Assembly (NCBI RefSeq): GCF_026672545.1 | Contig: NZ_JAPPRJ010000002.1 | Location: 124,001-188,000, forward strand | From: Rhizobium sp. SL86 | GTDB taxonomy: Bacteria; Pseudomonadota; Alphaproteobacteria; Rhizobiales; Rhizobiaceae | Direction of reading: 5' to 3' | Length of the DNA stretch: 64,000 nucleotides | Shown: positions 36,241 to 46,057 of the stretch, piece after piece | Layout: every line of letters starts with the position of its first letter | Position numbering within the stretch: position 1 is the first letter of the stretch | Notes under the pieces: generated by a model | Databases searched by the model: none | What the model saw: the letters and a program-made list of their open reading frames with translations, nothing else | What the model was told of the DNA's origin: nothing | Made by a program: the position numbers and the translations under genes

Positions 36241-36996
36241 CTACTGGAGAAGCGGCCGAAGCTGTCCTGCCACGCCCTGCATGACGGACAGATACCGTTC
36301 CGCCATTTCGGCCGCCGGCACATGGGCGGCCGGCGCGCCGATGTTGAGGGCAGCCACCACCCTGCCCTTCACGCCGAACAACGGTACGGCGATCGAACAG
36401 AGGCCGAGCTCCAACTCCTGATCGATGACGGCGTGGCCCTTCTCGCGCACCCCCTGCAGTTCCGTCATCAGTTCCGCGATCTCCGTCTTCGTTCGCGGGG
36501 TAAAGGCCTGGCGGGGTGCGGCCTCGATCAGCGCGCGTGCCTCCGTTTCCGGCAGAGCGGCGAGAAGCACCCTCCCCATCGAAGCGCAATAGGCCGGCAG
36601 CCGGCTTCCGGGCATCAGGTTGATCGACATCACCCGTTTTTGCGAGGCACGCGCCACATAGACGATATCCGTGCCGTCAAGCACGCTGACCGAGGCGCTC
36701 TGGCCAACCTCTTCCGACAGACGATCGAGAAAGGGCTGGACGATATGCGGCAGCGGCGTGGCGGACAGATAGGCATAACCGAGACGCAGGATGCGCGGCG
36801 TCAGCGAAAAATACTTGCCGTCGTAATCGGCATAACCAAGCTGGGCGAGCGTCAGCAGGCACCGCCGGGCGGTTGCCCGGTCGAGGCCGGTCTCTTTGGC
36901 CGCTTCGGCGATCGATAGCCGCGGCTGCGCCTCGCCGAAGGCCTCGATGATTTTCAGTCCCTTGGCAAAACCGCCGATCAGATCCGTGTCCCGCAT
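36241..36996 (-). CDS. pcaR: IclR-family regulator PcaR
   Basis: 251 residues from the ATG at 36996, with AGGAGG 7 bases upstream. An N-terminal winged helix-turn-helix (LSIAEAAKETGLDRATARRCLLTL) is followed by an IclR effector domain (SVLDGTDIVYVARASQKR, GSRLPAYCASMGRVLLA, LELGLCSIAVPLF). Close to PcaR/PobR-type members, which bind beta-ketoadipate and control pcaIJF. It is divergent from pcaI with 126 bases between, containing a matching palindromic site. Assignment rests on sequence type plus this position. Confidence 0.88.
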   Translation of the reverse strand: MRDTDLIGGFAKGLKIIEAFGEAQPRLSIAEAAKETGLDRATARRCLLTLAQLGYADYDGKYFSLTPRILRLGYAYLSATPLPHIVQPFLDRLSEEVGQSASVSVLDGTDIVYVARASQKRVMSINLMPGSRLPAYCASMGRVLLAALPETEARALIEAAPRQAFTPRTKTEIAELMTELQGVREKGHAVIDQELELGLCSIAVPLFGVKGRVVAALNIGAPAAHVPAAEMAERYLSVMQGVAGQLRPLLQ

Positions 36997-37014
36997 GGCT
37001 GCCTCCTGCTCCTG

Positions 37015-37057
37015 ATTTTGTGCGATATGCGAACAAAAGTCAAATAACGCACAAAAT
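37015..37057. promoter_or_regulatory. Probable PcaR operator in the pcaR-pcaI region
   Basis: ATTTTGTGCG (37015-37024) and CGCACAAAAT (37048-37057) are a perfect 10-base inverted repeat. Within it, minus-strand 37034-37020 reads GTTCGCATATCGCAC, which from memory closely resembles the 15-base site bound by Pseudomonas putida PcaR (GTTCGATAATCGCAC). It lies just upstream of the pcaI -35 box. Confidence 0.6.
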
Positions 37058-37059
37058 GA

Positions 37060-37089
37060 TTGACGTATGACCAGCCGAAGGCGCTTAGT
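37060..37089 (+). promoter_or_regulatory. Candidate pcaIJF promoter
   Basis: TTGACG at 37060-37065 and CTTAGT at 37084-37089 are 18 bases apart and start 3 bases after the PcaR-type inverted repeat. The -10 match is only fair, as expected for an activated promoter. Confidence 0.5.
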
Positions 37090-37122
37090 GTGACATCTGG
37101 AAGACCATGGGAGAGAGACATC

Positions 37123-37830
37123 ATGGACAAGACCATCGCGAGCACGGCGGATGCCGTCGCGCGCATCCATGACGGCGCGACCGTCATGATCGGCGGGTTC
37201 GGCGGCTCCGGCGCGCCGATTGAACTCATTCATGCACTGATCGACAAGGGACCGAAGAACCTCACCGTCATCAACAACAATGCCGGCAATGGCCGTATCG
37301 GCATTGCCGCGATGATCGATGCGGGTCTTGTGAAGAAGATGATCTGCTCGTTCCCGCGTTCGTCGGATCCACGCGCCTTCACCGACAGGTACCTGGCCGG
37401 TCAGATCGAGCTGGAACTTGTGCCGCAAGGCACACTTGCCGAGCGCATCCGCGCCGGTGGCGCCGGCATCCCGGCCTTCTATACGCCGACCGGTTACGGC
37501 ACCGAACTTGCCGAGGGCAAGGTGATCGCCGAGTTCGACGGCCGCCACTATGTGCAGGAACGCTGGCTGAAGGCGGATTTCGCCATCGTCAAGGCTGAGC
37601 TTGGCGATACCTACGGCAACCTGACCTACAACAAGGCCGGTCGCAACTTCAATCCGCTGATGTGCATGGCGGCCGCCACGACCATTGCCCAGGTTTCGAA
37701 AATCGTGCCCGCCGGCGAGATCGATCCGGAACATGTCGTGACCCCCGGCATCTTCGTCGATGGCGTCGTGGAAGTCGCAAACCCGCAACAGGAAGAAGCG
37801 CTCATCCGAGCCGGAGTGGCCTACGTATGA
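37123..37830 (+). CDS. pcaI: 3-oxoadipate CoA-transferase subunit alpha
   Basis: 235 residues from the ATG at 37123 (GAGAGA upstream). The CoA-transferase family I alpha signature is near residue 25: ATVMIGGFGGSGAP. Further motifs are INNNAGNG, GAGIPAFYTPTGYGTE and KAGRNFNPLM. With PcaJ it moves CoA from succinyl-CoA to beta-ketoadipate, the penultimate step of protocatechuate breakdown. Its stop overlaps the pcaJ start (ATGA), ensuring equal subunits. It is the first gene of pcaIJF under probable PcaR control. Confidence 0.95.
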   Translation: MDKTIASTADAVARIHDGATVMIGGFGGSGAPIELIHALIDKGPKNLTVINNNAGNGRIGIAAMIDAGLVKKMICSFPRSSDPRAFTDRYLAGQIELELVPQGTLAERIRAGGAGIPAFYTPTGYGTELAEGKVIAEFDGRHYVQERWLKADFAIVKAELGDTYGNLTYNKAGRNFNPLMCMAAATTIAQVSKIVPAGEIDPEHVVTPGIFVDGVVEVANPQQEEALIRAGVAYV

Positions 37831-38516
37831 CCCTCAACACCCGCGAAGACATCAAGCTCTCCAACGCCCAGATCGCCTGGCGCGCCGCGCAGGACATTGA
37901 GGACGGCGCCTATGTTAACCTCGGCATCGGCTTTCCGGAAATGGTTGCCCGTTTCCAGCCGCCGGGTCGCCAGGCCATCTTCCACACGGAAAACGGCATC
38001 CTGAACTTCGGTGAAGCCCCGCCGGCCGGCGAAGAAGACTGGGACCTGATCAATGCCGGCAAGAAGGCCGTGACCCTGAAGCCGGGCGCCGCCTTTTTCC
38101 ACCATGCCGACAGCTTTGCCATGGTGCGCGGCGGCCATCTGGATGTCGCGATCCTCGGCGCCTATCAGGTGGCCGAAAACGGCGATCTCGCCAACTGGCG
38201 GGTCGGTTCCAAGGGCGTGCCCGCCGTCGGCGGTGCGATGGACCTCGTGCACGGCGCCAAGCAGGTCTTCGTCATCACAGAACATGTGACGAAGGACGGC
38301 AAGCCGAAACTCGTGGACAAGTGCAGCTTCCCGCTGACGGGCGTCGGTTGCATCACCCGCGTTTATACCAGCCATGCCGTCATCGACATCAAGGACCGCC
38401 ACTTTGTCGTGCGCGAAAAGCTGAGTGCCATGACGATGGACGAGTTGCAGGCGATGACCGGCGCCCCCCTTCACACCGATGGTCCGGTGGCCGATCTCGT
38501 CGTGCCGGAAGTTTGA
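37827..38516 (+). CDS. pcaJ: 3-oxoadipate CoA-transferase subunit beta
   Basis: 229 residues. The catalytic Glu is Glu55 in the ENGILN motif, the residue that forms the glutamyl-CoA thioester in family I transferases. NLGIGFPEMVARF and GSKGVPAVGGAMDL are also typical. It pairs with PcaI. The start at 37827 overlaps the pcaI stop, and pcaF follows after 10 bases. Confidence 0.95.
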   Translation: MTLNTREDIKLSNAQIAWRAAQDIEDGAYVNLGIGFPEMVARFQPPGRQAIFHTENGILNFGEAPPAGEEDWDLINAGKKAVTLKPGAAFFHHADSFAMVRGGHLDVAILGAYQVAENGDLANWRVGSKGVPAVGGAMDLVHGAKQVFVITEHVTKDGKPKLVDKCSFPLTGVGCITRVYTSHAVIDIKDRHFVVREKLSAMTMDELQAMTGAPLHTDGPVADLVVPEV

Positions 38517-38526
38517 GGAATTCACC

Positions 38527-39732
<1,206 letters not shown>

Positions 39733-39747
39733 TTAGGACCTTTCTGC

Positions 39748-39781
39748 CTGCACCCGCAAAGCGTGGACACAACGGGTGCAG
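39748..39781 (+). terminator. Possible terminator after pcaF
   Basis: CTGCACCCG (39748-39756) and CGGGTGCAG (39773-39781) form a perfect 9-bp stem with a 16-base loop 15 bases after the pcaF stop. Only CCTCTTC follows, so it is a weak intrinsic terminator at best. Confidence 0.4.
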
Positions 39782-39857
39782 CCTCTTCAAAATCGGGAAT
39801 GCCGGCGGCGCGTGGTTGCCGGCATTCTACCGCAGCGGAAATTGGTGGATTTGAGGT

Positions 39858-41024
39858 TCAGGCGAGCCGCCCCGATCGTTCGGCCTTCGGTTTCGCTTGG
39901 AACCGGTTCAGGGTCTTGACCCAGGCTTCGTCCAGCCTGCTGACCGGAAGCACCAGCAGCGCAAGAAGAGCAGTCGACACGGCGAAGGCCGCGGCAATGC
40001 CAAGCGCATTATTCCCGAAGAACAGCAGAACAAGGCTTGCGACGGATCCCTGCAAGGGTACGTGCAGGACATACATTGCAAAAGAATGCCGGGCAAGAAA
40101 ACGCGACGGCGCAGACTGGTAGATGCGTGAGAGCCGCATGGCGCGGACCCCGATCAGCAACAACATCGCACCCAGCCCGTGGATGAACCAGTCCGCTCTT
40201 ACGATCTGCCGCGCTGCCCATTCATCAGCCCGCCACACCTCCGGGAAGGGCTGATAGGTGGACCCCAGCACGAGACCGCACAGAATCAGGATCAGCGCCC
40301 AGGATTTAGTAAGGCTGCTGACGAGAGGCAGGACGTATTTCGCCAGATAGACGGTTGCTACACAGATGGCGCAGAGGGGATGGACCTTGAGCGCCCCATA
40401 GCCAAGCACAACGACGATTGCACCATCGAGCAAAACTCTCGGGCGGCTGCCCATCAGAGCGGCGGTTATCAGGGCGAAAATGCTGCCGATCAGTTCGTAT
40501 TTCATAGTCCAGAGGGCCGAATTGTACTGACTGACACCCCTGGCGAACAGCAACAGGACATCCTGCACCGCCCCCTCCAGCGACGGCTGCGGCCACGGTT
40601 CCCAGAGTTTGACGCCGCCGCTTCGTTCCAGCCACGACGAGCCAGTCAGGCCCGCGGCTTCGACGTTGAACATGCATCCGCTGAGATAAAGAATGGCAGG
40701 CAGCAATGTGCCGACGACCGTCAAGGGAAGAAGCCTCGGAAACCGCTTCAGGATGGCGATACCCGCACGGCGTCTGTCCGACCGGTCAACGAGGCTTGCG
40801 GTTAACACGAAACTTGAGAGGACGAAAAAGATCGAAACCAGGAAAGGTCCGTTGACGATCGCCAACAGGACGGGTGGATCGACGCTGATCAACGACGATG
40901 GCAAACCGGCAGGTCCTACGTCCGGAAGAAACCCGTAAAGGAAGTGGAAAACGACCACGCCGACCGCGGCGATGCCGCGCAGGAAGTCGGCATCTTCGAA
41001 ACGCTGCTTGCTGGGAGTGTTCAA
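39858..41024 (-). CDS. Acyltransferase family membrane protein (acyltransferase_3/OafA-like)
   Basis: 388 residues starting at a TTG with GGAG 6 bases upstream; no in-frame ATG fits. About ten helices are visible. The opening RFEDADFLRGIAAVGVVVFHFLYG is the acyltransferase_3 signature, including the conserved Arg-Gly and His of the first helix, and the end has RHSFAMYVLHVPLQG. These enzymes transfer acetyl or other acyl groups to sugars of exopolysaccharide or LPS. No glycan genes are nearby, so the target is unknown. Confidence 0.85.
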   Translation of the reverse strand: MNTPSKQRFEDADFLRGIAAVGVVVFHFLYGFLPDVGPAGLPSSLISVDPPVLLAIVNGPFLVSIFFVLSSFVLTASLVDRSDRRRAGIAILKRFPRLLPLTVVGTLLPAILYLSGCMFNVEAAGLTGSSWLERSGGVKLWEPWPQPSLEGAVQDVLLLFARGVSQYNSALWTMKYELIGSIFALITAALMGSRPRVLLDGAIVVVLGYGALKVHPLCAICVATVYLAKYVLPLVSSLTKSWALILILCGLVLGSTYQPFPEVWRADEWAARQIVRADWFIHGLGAMLLLIGVRAMRLSRIYQSAPSRFLARHSFAMYVLHVPLQGSVASLVLLFFGNNALGIAAAFAVSTALLALLVLPVSRLDEAWVKTLNRFQAKPKAERSGRLA

Positions 41025-41224
41025 GGGCCGCTCCGGTCGTTGCTGCAGTCACCTGCATCTACTCGGTGGGATGAACTCTTGGACGATCCATGTGGCGAGA
41101 GTTTGAACCCGCCTCAGAACATCGGATGATGAGAGGCTGGAAGATCCGGGTGCGGGTTGATGGCGAGGGGCGCGATGTCCGGTGCGAGCCAAACCGGCGC
41201 AGGCAGAAAGGCGAGCGGGACCTC

Positions 41225-42745
41225 TCAATCAGCGGAAAAGGCCCCATAAAAAGCCTTTGCATCCCTAAACATCTGCGAGCGATCCTCCTCACGCGTGTAG
41301 AACATGTGCCCGCCACGATAGAGTTTCAGGCTCGTCCGGTTGGCCGCAAGATTGGGCGGCAGATGATCCAGCACATAACGGCTCATGCCATAAGGCGTCA
41401 GGATGTCGCTGTAGCCGTGCGCCACCATCAGCCGGAACGAGGGAATGGTGGACAGGAGATCGCGCAGGTCCGTCGCAATGCTGGCCGTCGCCCGGCTGTC
41501 GCCACCGCGGCCACCGTTCCACTCCCAGCGGCGGTTGACCTCTTCGTTGAGAAGCGAATAAGTCATCTCGGTGCGGAAGCCGAGCCCATCGCGGGCATAG
41601 GCGGCAAAGGCCGAGCCATAAGCGCGGGTGTAACCTTCCAGCACCGGATCATCGTTGCGGCTATAGGATGCCTCGGGATAGGCATCCGGCACCGCGGTGC
41701 CGGCATCGTAGGGGCTTACAATGGTGGCCGAGCCGCCGGCCTGTTTGGCATAGACATCCCCGACAAAACCGCGCGTGCGCTGAACGATCTCCTCGGAAAG
41801 CCCGGTCCAGCCCGCAATGCGCTGGAAGAGCCTCTCGGCATCGGGTCCCTGCGGCCATGCGCCAGCCAGACTGACGAGATAATCCGTCATGGCGAAACGC
41901 TCGGCCTCCCGCACCCGCTCGGCATCAAAACGGTTCTGCCGCTCCAATTCGGCCGCAGCCAGCGACGGAAATTGCAGTGCCGCCGCAAGCGGATCATTGT
42001 CTGCGCCAAACAGGAAGCGCCCCTCCATCAGCGGCGAGACCATGATGATGCCGGACGGGATCATGTTCTGGCTGTTCTTCATCGCAAGCGCCACCTTGGC
42101 CGCGCGAAAACCGCCATAACTTTCGCCCAGCAGAAATTTCGGCGCAGACAGACGTTCATTCTCCTGCACGTAAAGCGCAATCACCTTGGCGAGGCTTTCG
42201 GCATCCTGCCGGACGGAGAAGAACCGACGCGCCTCCTCGTCCCCGGTTGCGCGGCTCCAGCCGGTGCCGACCGGATCGATGAGCACGAGGTCGGTGAAAT
42301 TCAGCCAGCTTTGCGGATTATCTTGCAGTACGGGACGGCTCCCATCCGCATTGTCGCCGGTAAACGACAGGATCTTCGGCCCCACCAGCCCAAGATGCAG
42401 ATAGGCCGAGGCCGCTCCCGGCCCGCCGTTAAAGGCAAAGGTGAGCGGGCGCTCTTTTGGCCCGTCCTTCAGCCGGTAGGCCGTGTAAAAGATCTTGGCG
42501 GCCACCTGTCCATCCTGGCCGCGCAGGTCAACCGTTCCGGCAGTTGCCACATAGGCAAGCGCGCCATCCGGCGTTTCGAGCGTGTGTTCGGTCACGGCGT
42601 TGGCCGGCAGCAGGCTGAGAAGACCGCGCACCGCGGTGGACGAGGACTGCGTCTGCCGACCGGGCTCACTTGCCGCATCCTGGGAAAACCCCGACTGCAT
42701 AGACAGGGACAGGACCAGCAGGGTCAGGATAGATAGGGTGCGCAT
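41225..42745 (-). CDS. Secreted serine carboxypeptidase (peptidase S10)
   Basis: 506 residues from the ATG at 42745 (AGGAGG upstream). A signal peptide ends near residue 21. The S10 features are FNGGPGAASAYLHLG (oxyanion region), nucleophile Ser209 in LLGESYGGFRAAK, then the Asp in VAHGYSDILTPYG and His in YRGGHMFY. S10 enzymes remove C-terminal residues at acidic pH; bacterial members are usually periplasmic. It is divergent from phnC across a 362-base gap. Confidence 0.9.
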   Translation of the reverse strand: MRTLSILTLLVLSLSMQSGFSQDAASEPGRQTQSSSTAVRGLLSLLPANAVTEHTLETPDGALAYVATAGTVDLRGQDGQVAAKIFYTAYRLKDGPKERPLTFAFNGGPGAASAYLHLGLVGPKILSFTGDNADGSRPVLQDNPQSWLNFTDLVLIDPVGTGWSRATGDEEARRFFSVRQDAESLAKVIALYVQENERLSAPKFLLGESYGGFRAAKVALAMKNSQNMIPSGIIMVSPLMEGRFLFGADNDPLAAALQFPSLAAAELERQNRFDAERVREAERFAMTDYLVSLAGAWPQGPDAERLFQRIAGWTGLSEEIVQRTRGFVGDVYAKQAGGSATIVSPYDAGTAVPDAYPEASYSRNDDPVLEGYTRAYGSAFAAYARDGLGFRTEMTYSLLNEEVNRRWEWNGGRGGDSRATASIATDLRDLLSTIPSFRLMVAHGYSDILTPYGMSRYVLDHLPPNLAANRTSLKLYRGGHMFYTREEDRSQMFRDAKAFYGAFSAD

Positions 42746-43107
42746 GGTTTTCCTCCTCGAACAGACCTCGCAGATGTAGTGCAATCACCGCGAACGCCCA
42801 TTCAATTCAACTTGATGGGGAGAACAAAGCGCAGGTTCTGCAATGGCCAAGGCCTGCGCAAGCCGATCGCCAAGGTCGAATGACGTGCTCGGCCTGCCGA
42901 AAATCGGCGGTGGCAGTCACGGCGAGGCGTGCTGATCGTTAAAATACCGACGGACCAGCTGCCAAAAAACTGTCACAAACCGCCGAAATCTCCACGTAAT
43001 CATAGGGCTAACTGCCTTTATATTTCCGACACAAAATATACATGCAGGCTTAACACTGGGGATCTAGGGCTAAATCCCGACGTCGATGATGAGACGAAGG
43101 GACGGTC
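42746..43107. other. Divergent intergenic region, S10 peptidase / phnC
   Basis: 362 bases with lower GC than the flanks. It contains the Pho box at 42959-42976 for the phn operon. The left part must carry the peptidase promoter, but I see no clear one. A short open frame at 42929-43117 has no ribosome site or recognisable product and overlaps phnC. Confidence 0.5.
42959..42976 (+). promoter_or_regulatory. Pho box upstream of phnC
   Basis: CTGCCAA-AAAA-CTGTCAC consists of two 7-base half sites separated by 4 bases. It matches the PhoB consensus CTGTCAT-AWAW-CTGTCAY at 16 of 18 positions. It lies 131 bases before the phnC ATG, so phosphate starvation through PhoB very likely induces the operon. 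Confidence 0.75.
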
Positions 43108-43974
43108 ATGCATCTGAGGCTTGAGAAACTCACCCGCCAGTTCGGCAGCAACACCGCCGTGGATTCCGTGACCATCGATATTCCCGCCGGCCAGATGGTC
43201 GGCGTGATCGGTCGCTCCGGTGCCGGCAAGTCGACCCTGTTGCGGATGATCAACCGTCTGGCCGACCCGACGTCGGGAAGCATTCGTTTCGGTGAGACGG
43301 AAGTGTCGGCGCTGCACGGTCAGGCCCTGCGCAACTGGCAGCGCGACTGCGCGATGATCTTCCAGCAGTTCAACCTCGTTCCGCGTCTCGACGTGCTGAC
43401 CAATGTCCTGCTCGGTCGCCTCAATCATCGTTCGACGGTGATGAGCATTCTGAACCTGTTCAGCCGCGAGGAGCGTCTGATGGCGATCGCAGCACTCGAG
43501 CGGCTCGGCATCGAACAGACCGCGCTGCAGGCGGCAGGCACGCTGTCCGGCGGCCAGCAGCAGCGTGTGGCAATTGCCCGGGCGCTGATGCAGTCCCCGA
43601 AGATGGTGCTGGCGGACGAGCCGATCGCCTCGCTCGATCCGCTGAACGCCAAGATCGTTATGGATGCGCTGCGCAGCATCAACGAAAACGACGGCATCAC
43701 CGTCGTCACCAATCTCCATACGCTCGATACCGCGCGCAATTATTGCGAACGCATCATCGGCATGGCCAAGGGTCGTGTCGTGTTTGATGGCAAACCGGCC
43801 GATCTGACGGCTGACGCGGTGCAGGAGATCTACGGCTCCGATCGGGATGGATCGGGCATCGACGAGACGATGACATCCACCAGCATCACCCTTTCCGGCA
43901 CCGCGCAGGCCAGCAGTCTGGCAGGTGCCCCGATATCCGCGCCCTTACGCCCCCTCAGCGCTGCTGAGGCGTAG
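43108..43974 (+). CDS. phnC: Phosphonate ABC transporter ATP-binding protein
   Basis: 288 residues. Walker [13 protein letters not shown]-loop FQQFNLV, signature [15 protein letters not shown], Walker [14 protein letters not shown] and switch His (TNLHTLDTA) are complete. The [13 protein letters not shown] stretch and long C-terminus fit PhnC. It powers uptake of phosphonates through the two PhnE permeases with PhnD as binding protein. First gene of the operon behind a Pho box. Confidence 0.93.
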   Translation: MHLRLEKLTRQFGSNTAVDSVTIDIPAGQMVGVIGRSGAGKSTLLRMINRLADPTSGSIRFGETEVSALHGQALRNWQRDCAMIFQQFNLVPRLDVLTNVLLGRLNHRSTVMSILNLFSREERLMAIAALERLGIEQTALQAAGTLSGGQQQRVAIARALMQSPKMVLADEPIASLDPLNAKIVMDALRSINENDGITVVTNLHTLDTARNYCERIIGMAKGRVVFDGKPADLTADAVQEIYGSDRDGSGIDETMTSTSITLSGTAQASSLAGAPISAPLRPLSAAEA

Positions 43975-44045
43975 GCCGCACCGATCGCCAGCCCGCGTCA
44001 AAGGCAGGACGTTCACGACCATTGGCTCTGACAGGAGATGAACTC

Positions 44046-44954
44046 ATGTTGAAGAAGACCCTTCTCGCCGCCGTAGCGCTCGTTTCGCTCGCCGGCGTTG
44101 CTGCTGCCCAAGATCTCAAGGAATTCCGCATCGGCATCCTCGGCGGCGAAAACGAAGCCGACCGCCTGCGCAACTTCGCCTGCCTTCAGGATCACCTGAA
44201 GACCGAACTCGGCGTCGAAAAGGTCTCGCTCTTCCCGGCTGCCGATTATGACGGCGTCATTCAGGGTCTGCTCGGCGGCACGCTTGATTACGCCGAACTC
44301 GGCGCTTCCGGTTATGCCAAAATCTACCTCGCCAACCCGAAGGCCGTCGAGCCGATCCTGACGACCGTCCAGACCGACGGCTCGATGGGCTATCACTCGA
44401 TCATGGTTGCCCGCAAGGATTCCGGCATCAAGACGCTGGCCGACATGAAGGGCAAGAAGCTCGGCTTCGCCGACCCGGACTCGACCTCCGGTTACCTGAT
44501 CCCGACCGTCACGCTTCCGGAAGCCATTGGCGGCGCACCGATCAAGGAATATTTCGGCTCGACCGGTTTTGGCGGCGGCCATGAAAACCTCGTTCTTGAA
44601 GTGCTGAAGGGCAATTTCGACGCCGGCACGACCTGGGGTTCGGGCGTTGGCAACTTCAAGGACGGCTATACCTCCGGCAACCTGAAGAAGATGGTCGACA
44701 AGGGCATCCTCAACATGGATGACCTGGTTGAACTGTGGAAGTCGCCGCTGATCCCGAACGGCCCGATCGTTGTTCGCACCTCGATGAACGACACCATGAA
44801 GTCCAAGTTCAAGACCTTCATGATGAACCTGCCGAAGACGGACGCCAAGTGCTTCTCCGCCATCCAGGGCGGCGATTTCAAGGGCTACGCCGAAGTCAAC
44901 GTCGACTTCTACAAGCCGATCATCGACGCCCGCAAAGCCACCATCGGCGGCTGA
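44046..44954 (+). CDS. phnD: Phosphonate-binding periplasmic protein
   Basis: 302 residues from the ATG at 44046 (GGAG 8 bases upstream). A signal peptide ends AAA-QD near residue 22. The mature protein reads FRIGILGGENEADR, then GYHSIMVARKDSGI, FADPDSTSGYLIP and GSTGFGGGHENLVL, characteristic of PhnD-type binding proteins. It captures phosphonates in the periplasm. A hairpin after the gene may raise its level relative to the permeases. Confidence 0.93.
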   Translation: MLKKTLLAAVALVSLAGVAAAQDLKEFRIGILGGENEADRLRNFACLQDHLKTELGVEKVSLFPAADYDGVIQGLLGGTLDYAELGASGYAKIYLANPKAVEPILTTVQTDGSMGYHSIMVARKDSGIKTLADMKGKKLGFADPDSTSGYLIPTVTLPEAIGGAPIKEYFGSTGFGGGHENLVLEVLKGNFDAGTTWGSGVGNFKDGYTSGNLKKMVDKGILNMDDLVELWKSPLIPNGPIVVRTSMNDTMKSKFKTFMMNLPKTDAKCFSAIQGGDFKGYAEVNVDFYKPIIDARKATIGG

Positions 44955-44977
44955 TCAGCCCTGTATCCTGACATCAA

Positions 44978-45012
44978 CATCGCCGGCCCTCATGGACCGG
45001 CGATGCTCTTTT
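44978..45012 (+). terminator. phnD-phnE intercistronic terminator-like hairpin
   Basis: CATCGCCGG (44978-44986) pairs perfectly with CCGGCGATG (44997-45005), followed by CTCTTTTC. It sits 23 bases after the phnD stop and 18 before phnE. It probably gives partial termination, keeping binding protein in excess, as is common in ABC operons. Confidence 0.55.
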
Positions 45013-45022
45013 CAGTCGGCTC

Positions 45023-46045
45023 ATGAACGAGCCCTCTCCTATCGAGGCCTGTCCGGCAATGGCATCCACACTCAATCCCACGGCACATGACGCGCCCCTT
45101 GGCACCCGGCTCGGCGAACGCGGCGAGAAGATCGAGCGACACTGGCAACAGCTTGCACGGCAGCGACGCTTCTACACCGCCATCAGCCTTGCGGTCCTGC
45201 TCTTCGCTCTCTTCGGGTCGTTGTGGTTTGCCAATGACAGCAATTCGGGAAAGTTCTTCGATCGCCTGCCGCATCTGTTCGACTTCGTGGAGGATCTTCT
45301 GCCGCGCGACGCCAACGAAGTCTGGCGCGCCCTCTTCGATCTGCCCTCCCCCTATTTCGACGGCAGTCTGAAATATGATTATCCGGAGGGTCGGTACTAC
45401 ATCACCGACAGCCTCTACATTCCCGAATATTTCTACAAGATGGTGGAGACGCTCAACATTGCCGTCATCTCCACCCTCATCGGTTTTTTGCTCGGTGCAG
45501 TCCTCTCCTTCTTTGCCGCGCGCAACATGGTGAAGAACCCGTGGATCCGCGGCCCCGCGCGGCGGTTCATGGAAATTCTGCGTGCGTTTCCCGAAATCGT
45601 GCTGGCCGGCTTTTTTCTGGCGATCCTCTCGCTCGGCCCCATCCCGGCCATCATCGCGGTGACGATCCACACGATCGGCGCGCTTGGCAAACTCTTCTTC
45701 GAAGTGATCGAAAACGCCGACATGCGTCCCGACGAGGGGCTACGGGCCGTCGGCGCCAGCTGGATCGAACGCGTCTGGTTCGCCATGGTGCCGCAGGTGA
45801 TGCCGAACTTCATCAGCTACTTCCTGCTGCGCCTCGAAATCAACGTGCGTGCCTCGACGATCATCGGTGCAGTCGGCGGCGGCGGCATCGGCGAACAGCT
45901 GCGGTTGTCGATCAGCCGCGGACATGAGGCAAAGACGCTGGCGATCGTCCTGCTTCTGTTCATCACTATCATCGCGGTCGATCAGCTGTCGGCCTGGCTG
46001 CGACGCAAACTGGTGGGCGAACAGGCCTTCCAGGCCGTCATCTGA
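45023..46045 (+). CDS. phnE: Phosphonate ABC transporter permease 1
   Basis: 340 residues with about six helices. The BPD permease EAA-like loop is visible: MRPDEGLRAVGASWIERVWFAMVPQVMPNFISYFLLRLEINVR in pieces such as GLRAVGASWIERV, and the end GAVGGGGIGEQL is typical of PhnE. A soluble N-terminus of about 45 residues precedes helix 1. It forms the channel with the second PhnE. It is followed 12 bases later by the second permease gene. Confidence 0.92.
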   Translation: MNEPSPIEACPAMASTLNPTAHDAPLGTRLGERGEKIERHWQQLARQRRFYTAISLAVLLFALFGSLWFANDSNSGKFFDRLPHLFDFVEDLLPRDANEVWRALFDLPSPYFDGSLKYDYPEGRYYITDSLYIPEYFYKMVETLNIAVISTLIGFLLGAVLSFFAARNMVKNPWIRGPARRFMEILRAFPEIVLAGFFLAILSLGPIPAIIAVTIHTIGALGKLFFEVIENADMRPDEGLRAVGASWIERVWFAMVPQVMPNFISYFLLRLEINVRASTIIGAVGGGGIGEQLRLSISRGHEAKTLAIVLLLFITIIAVDQLSAWLRRKLVGEQAFQAVI

Positions 46046-46057
46046 GGAGAAGCACCC

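Noticed and set aside
37000..37788. N-terminal extension of the pcaR frame on the minus strand
   Set aside because: It runs through pcaI and the promoter region; the ATG at 36996 has a perfect ribosome site and normal IclR length.
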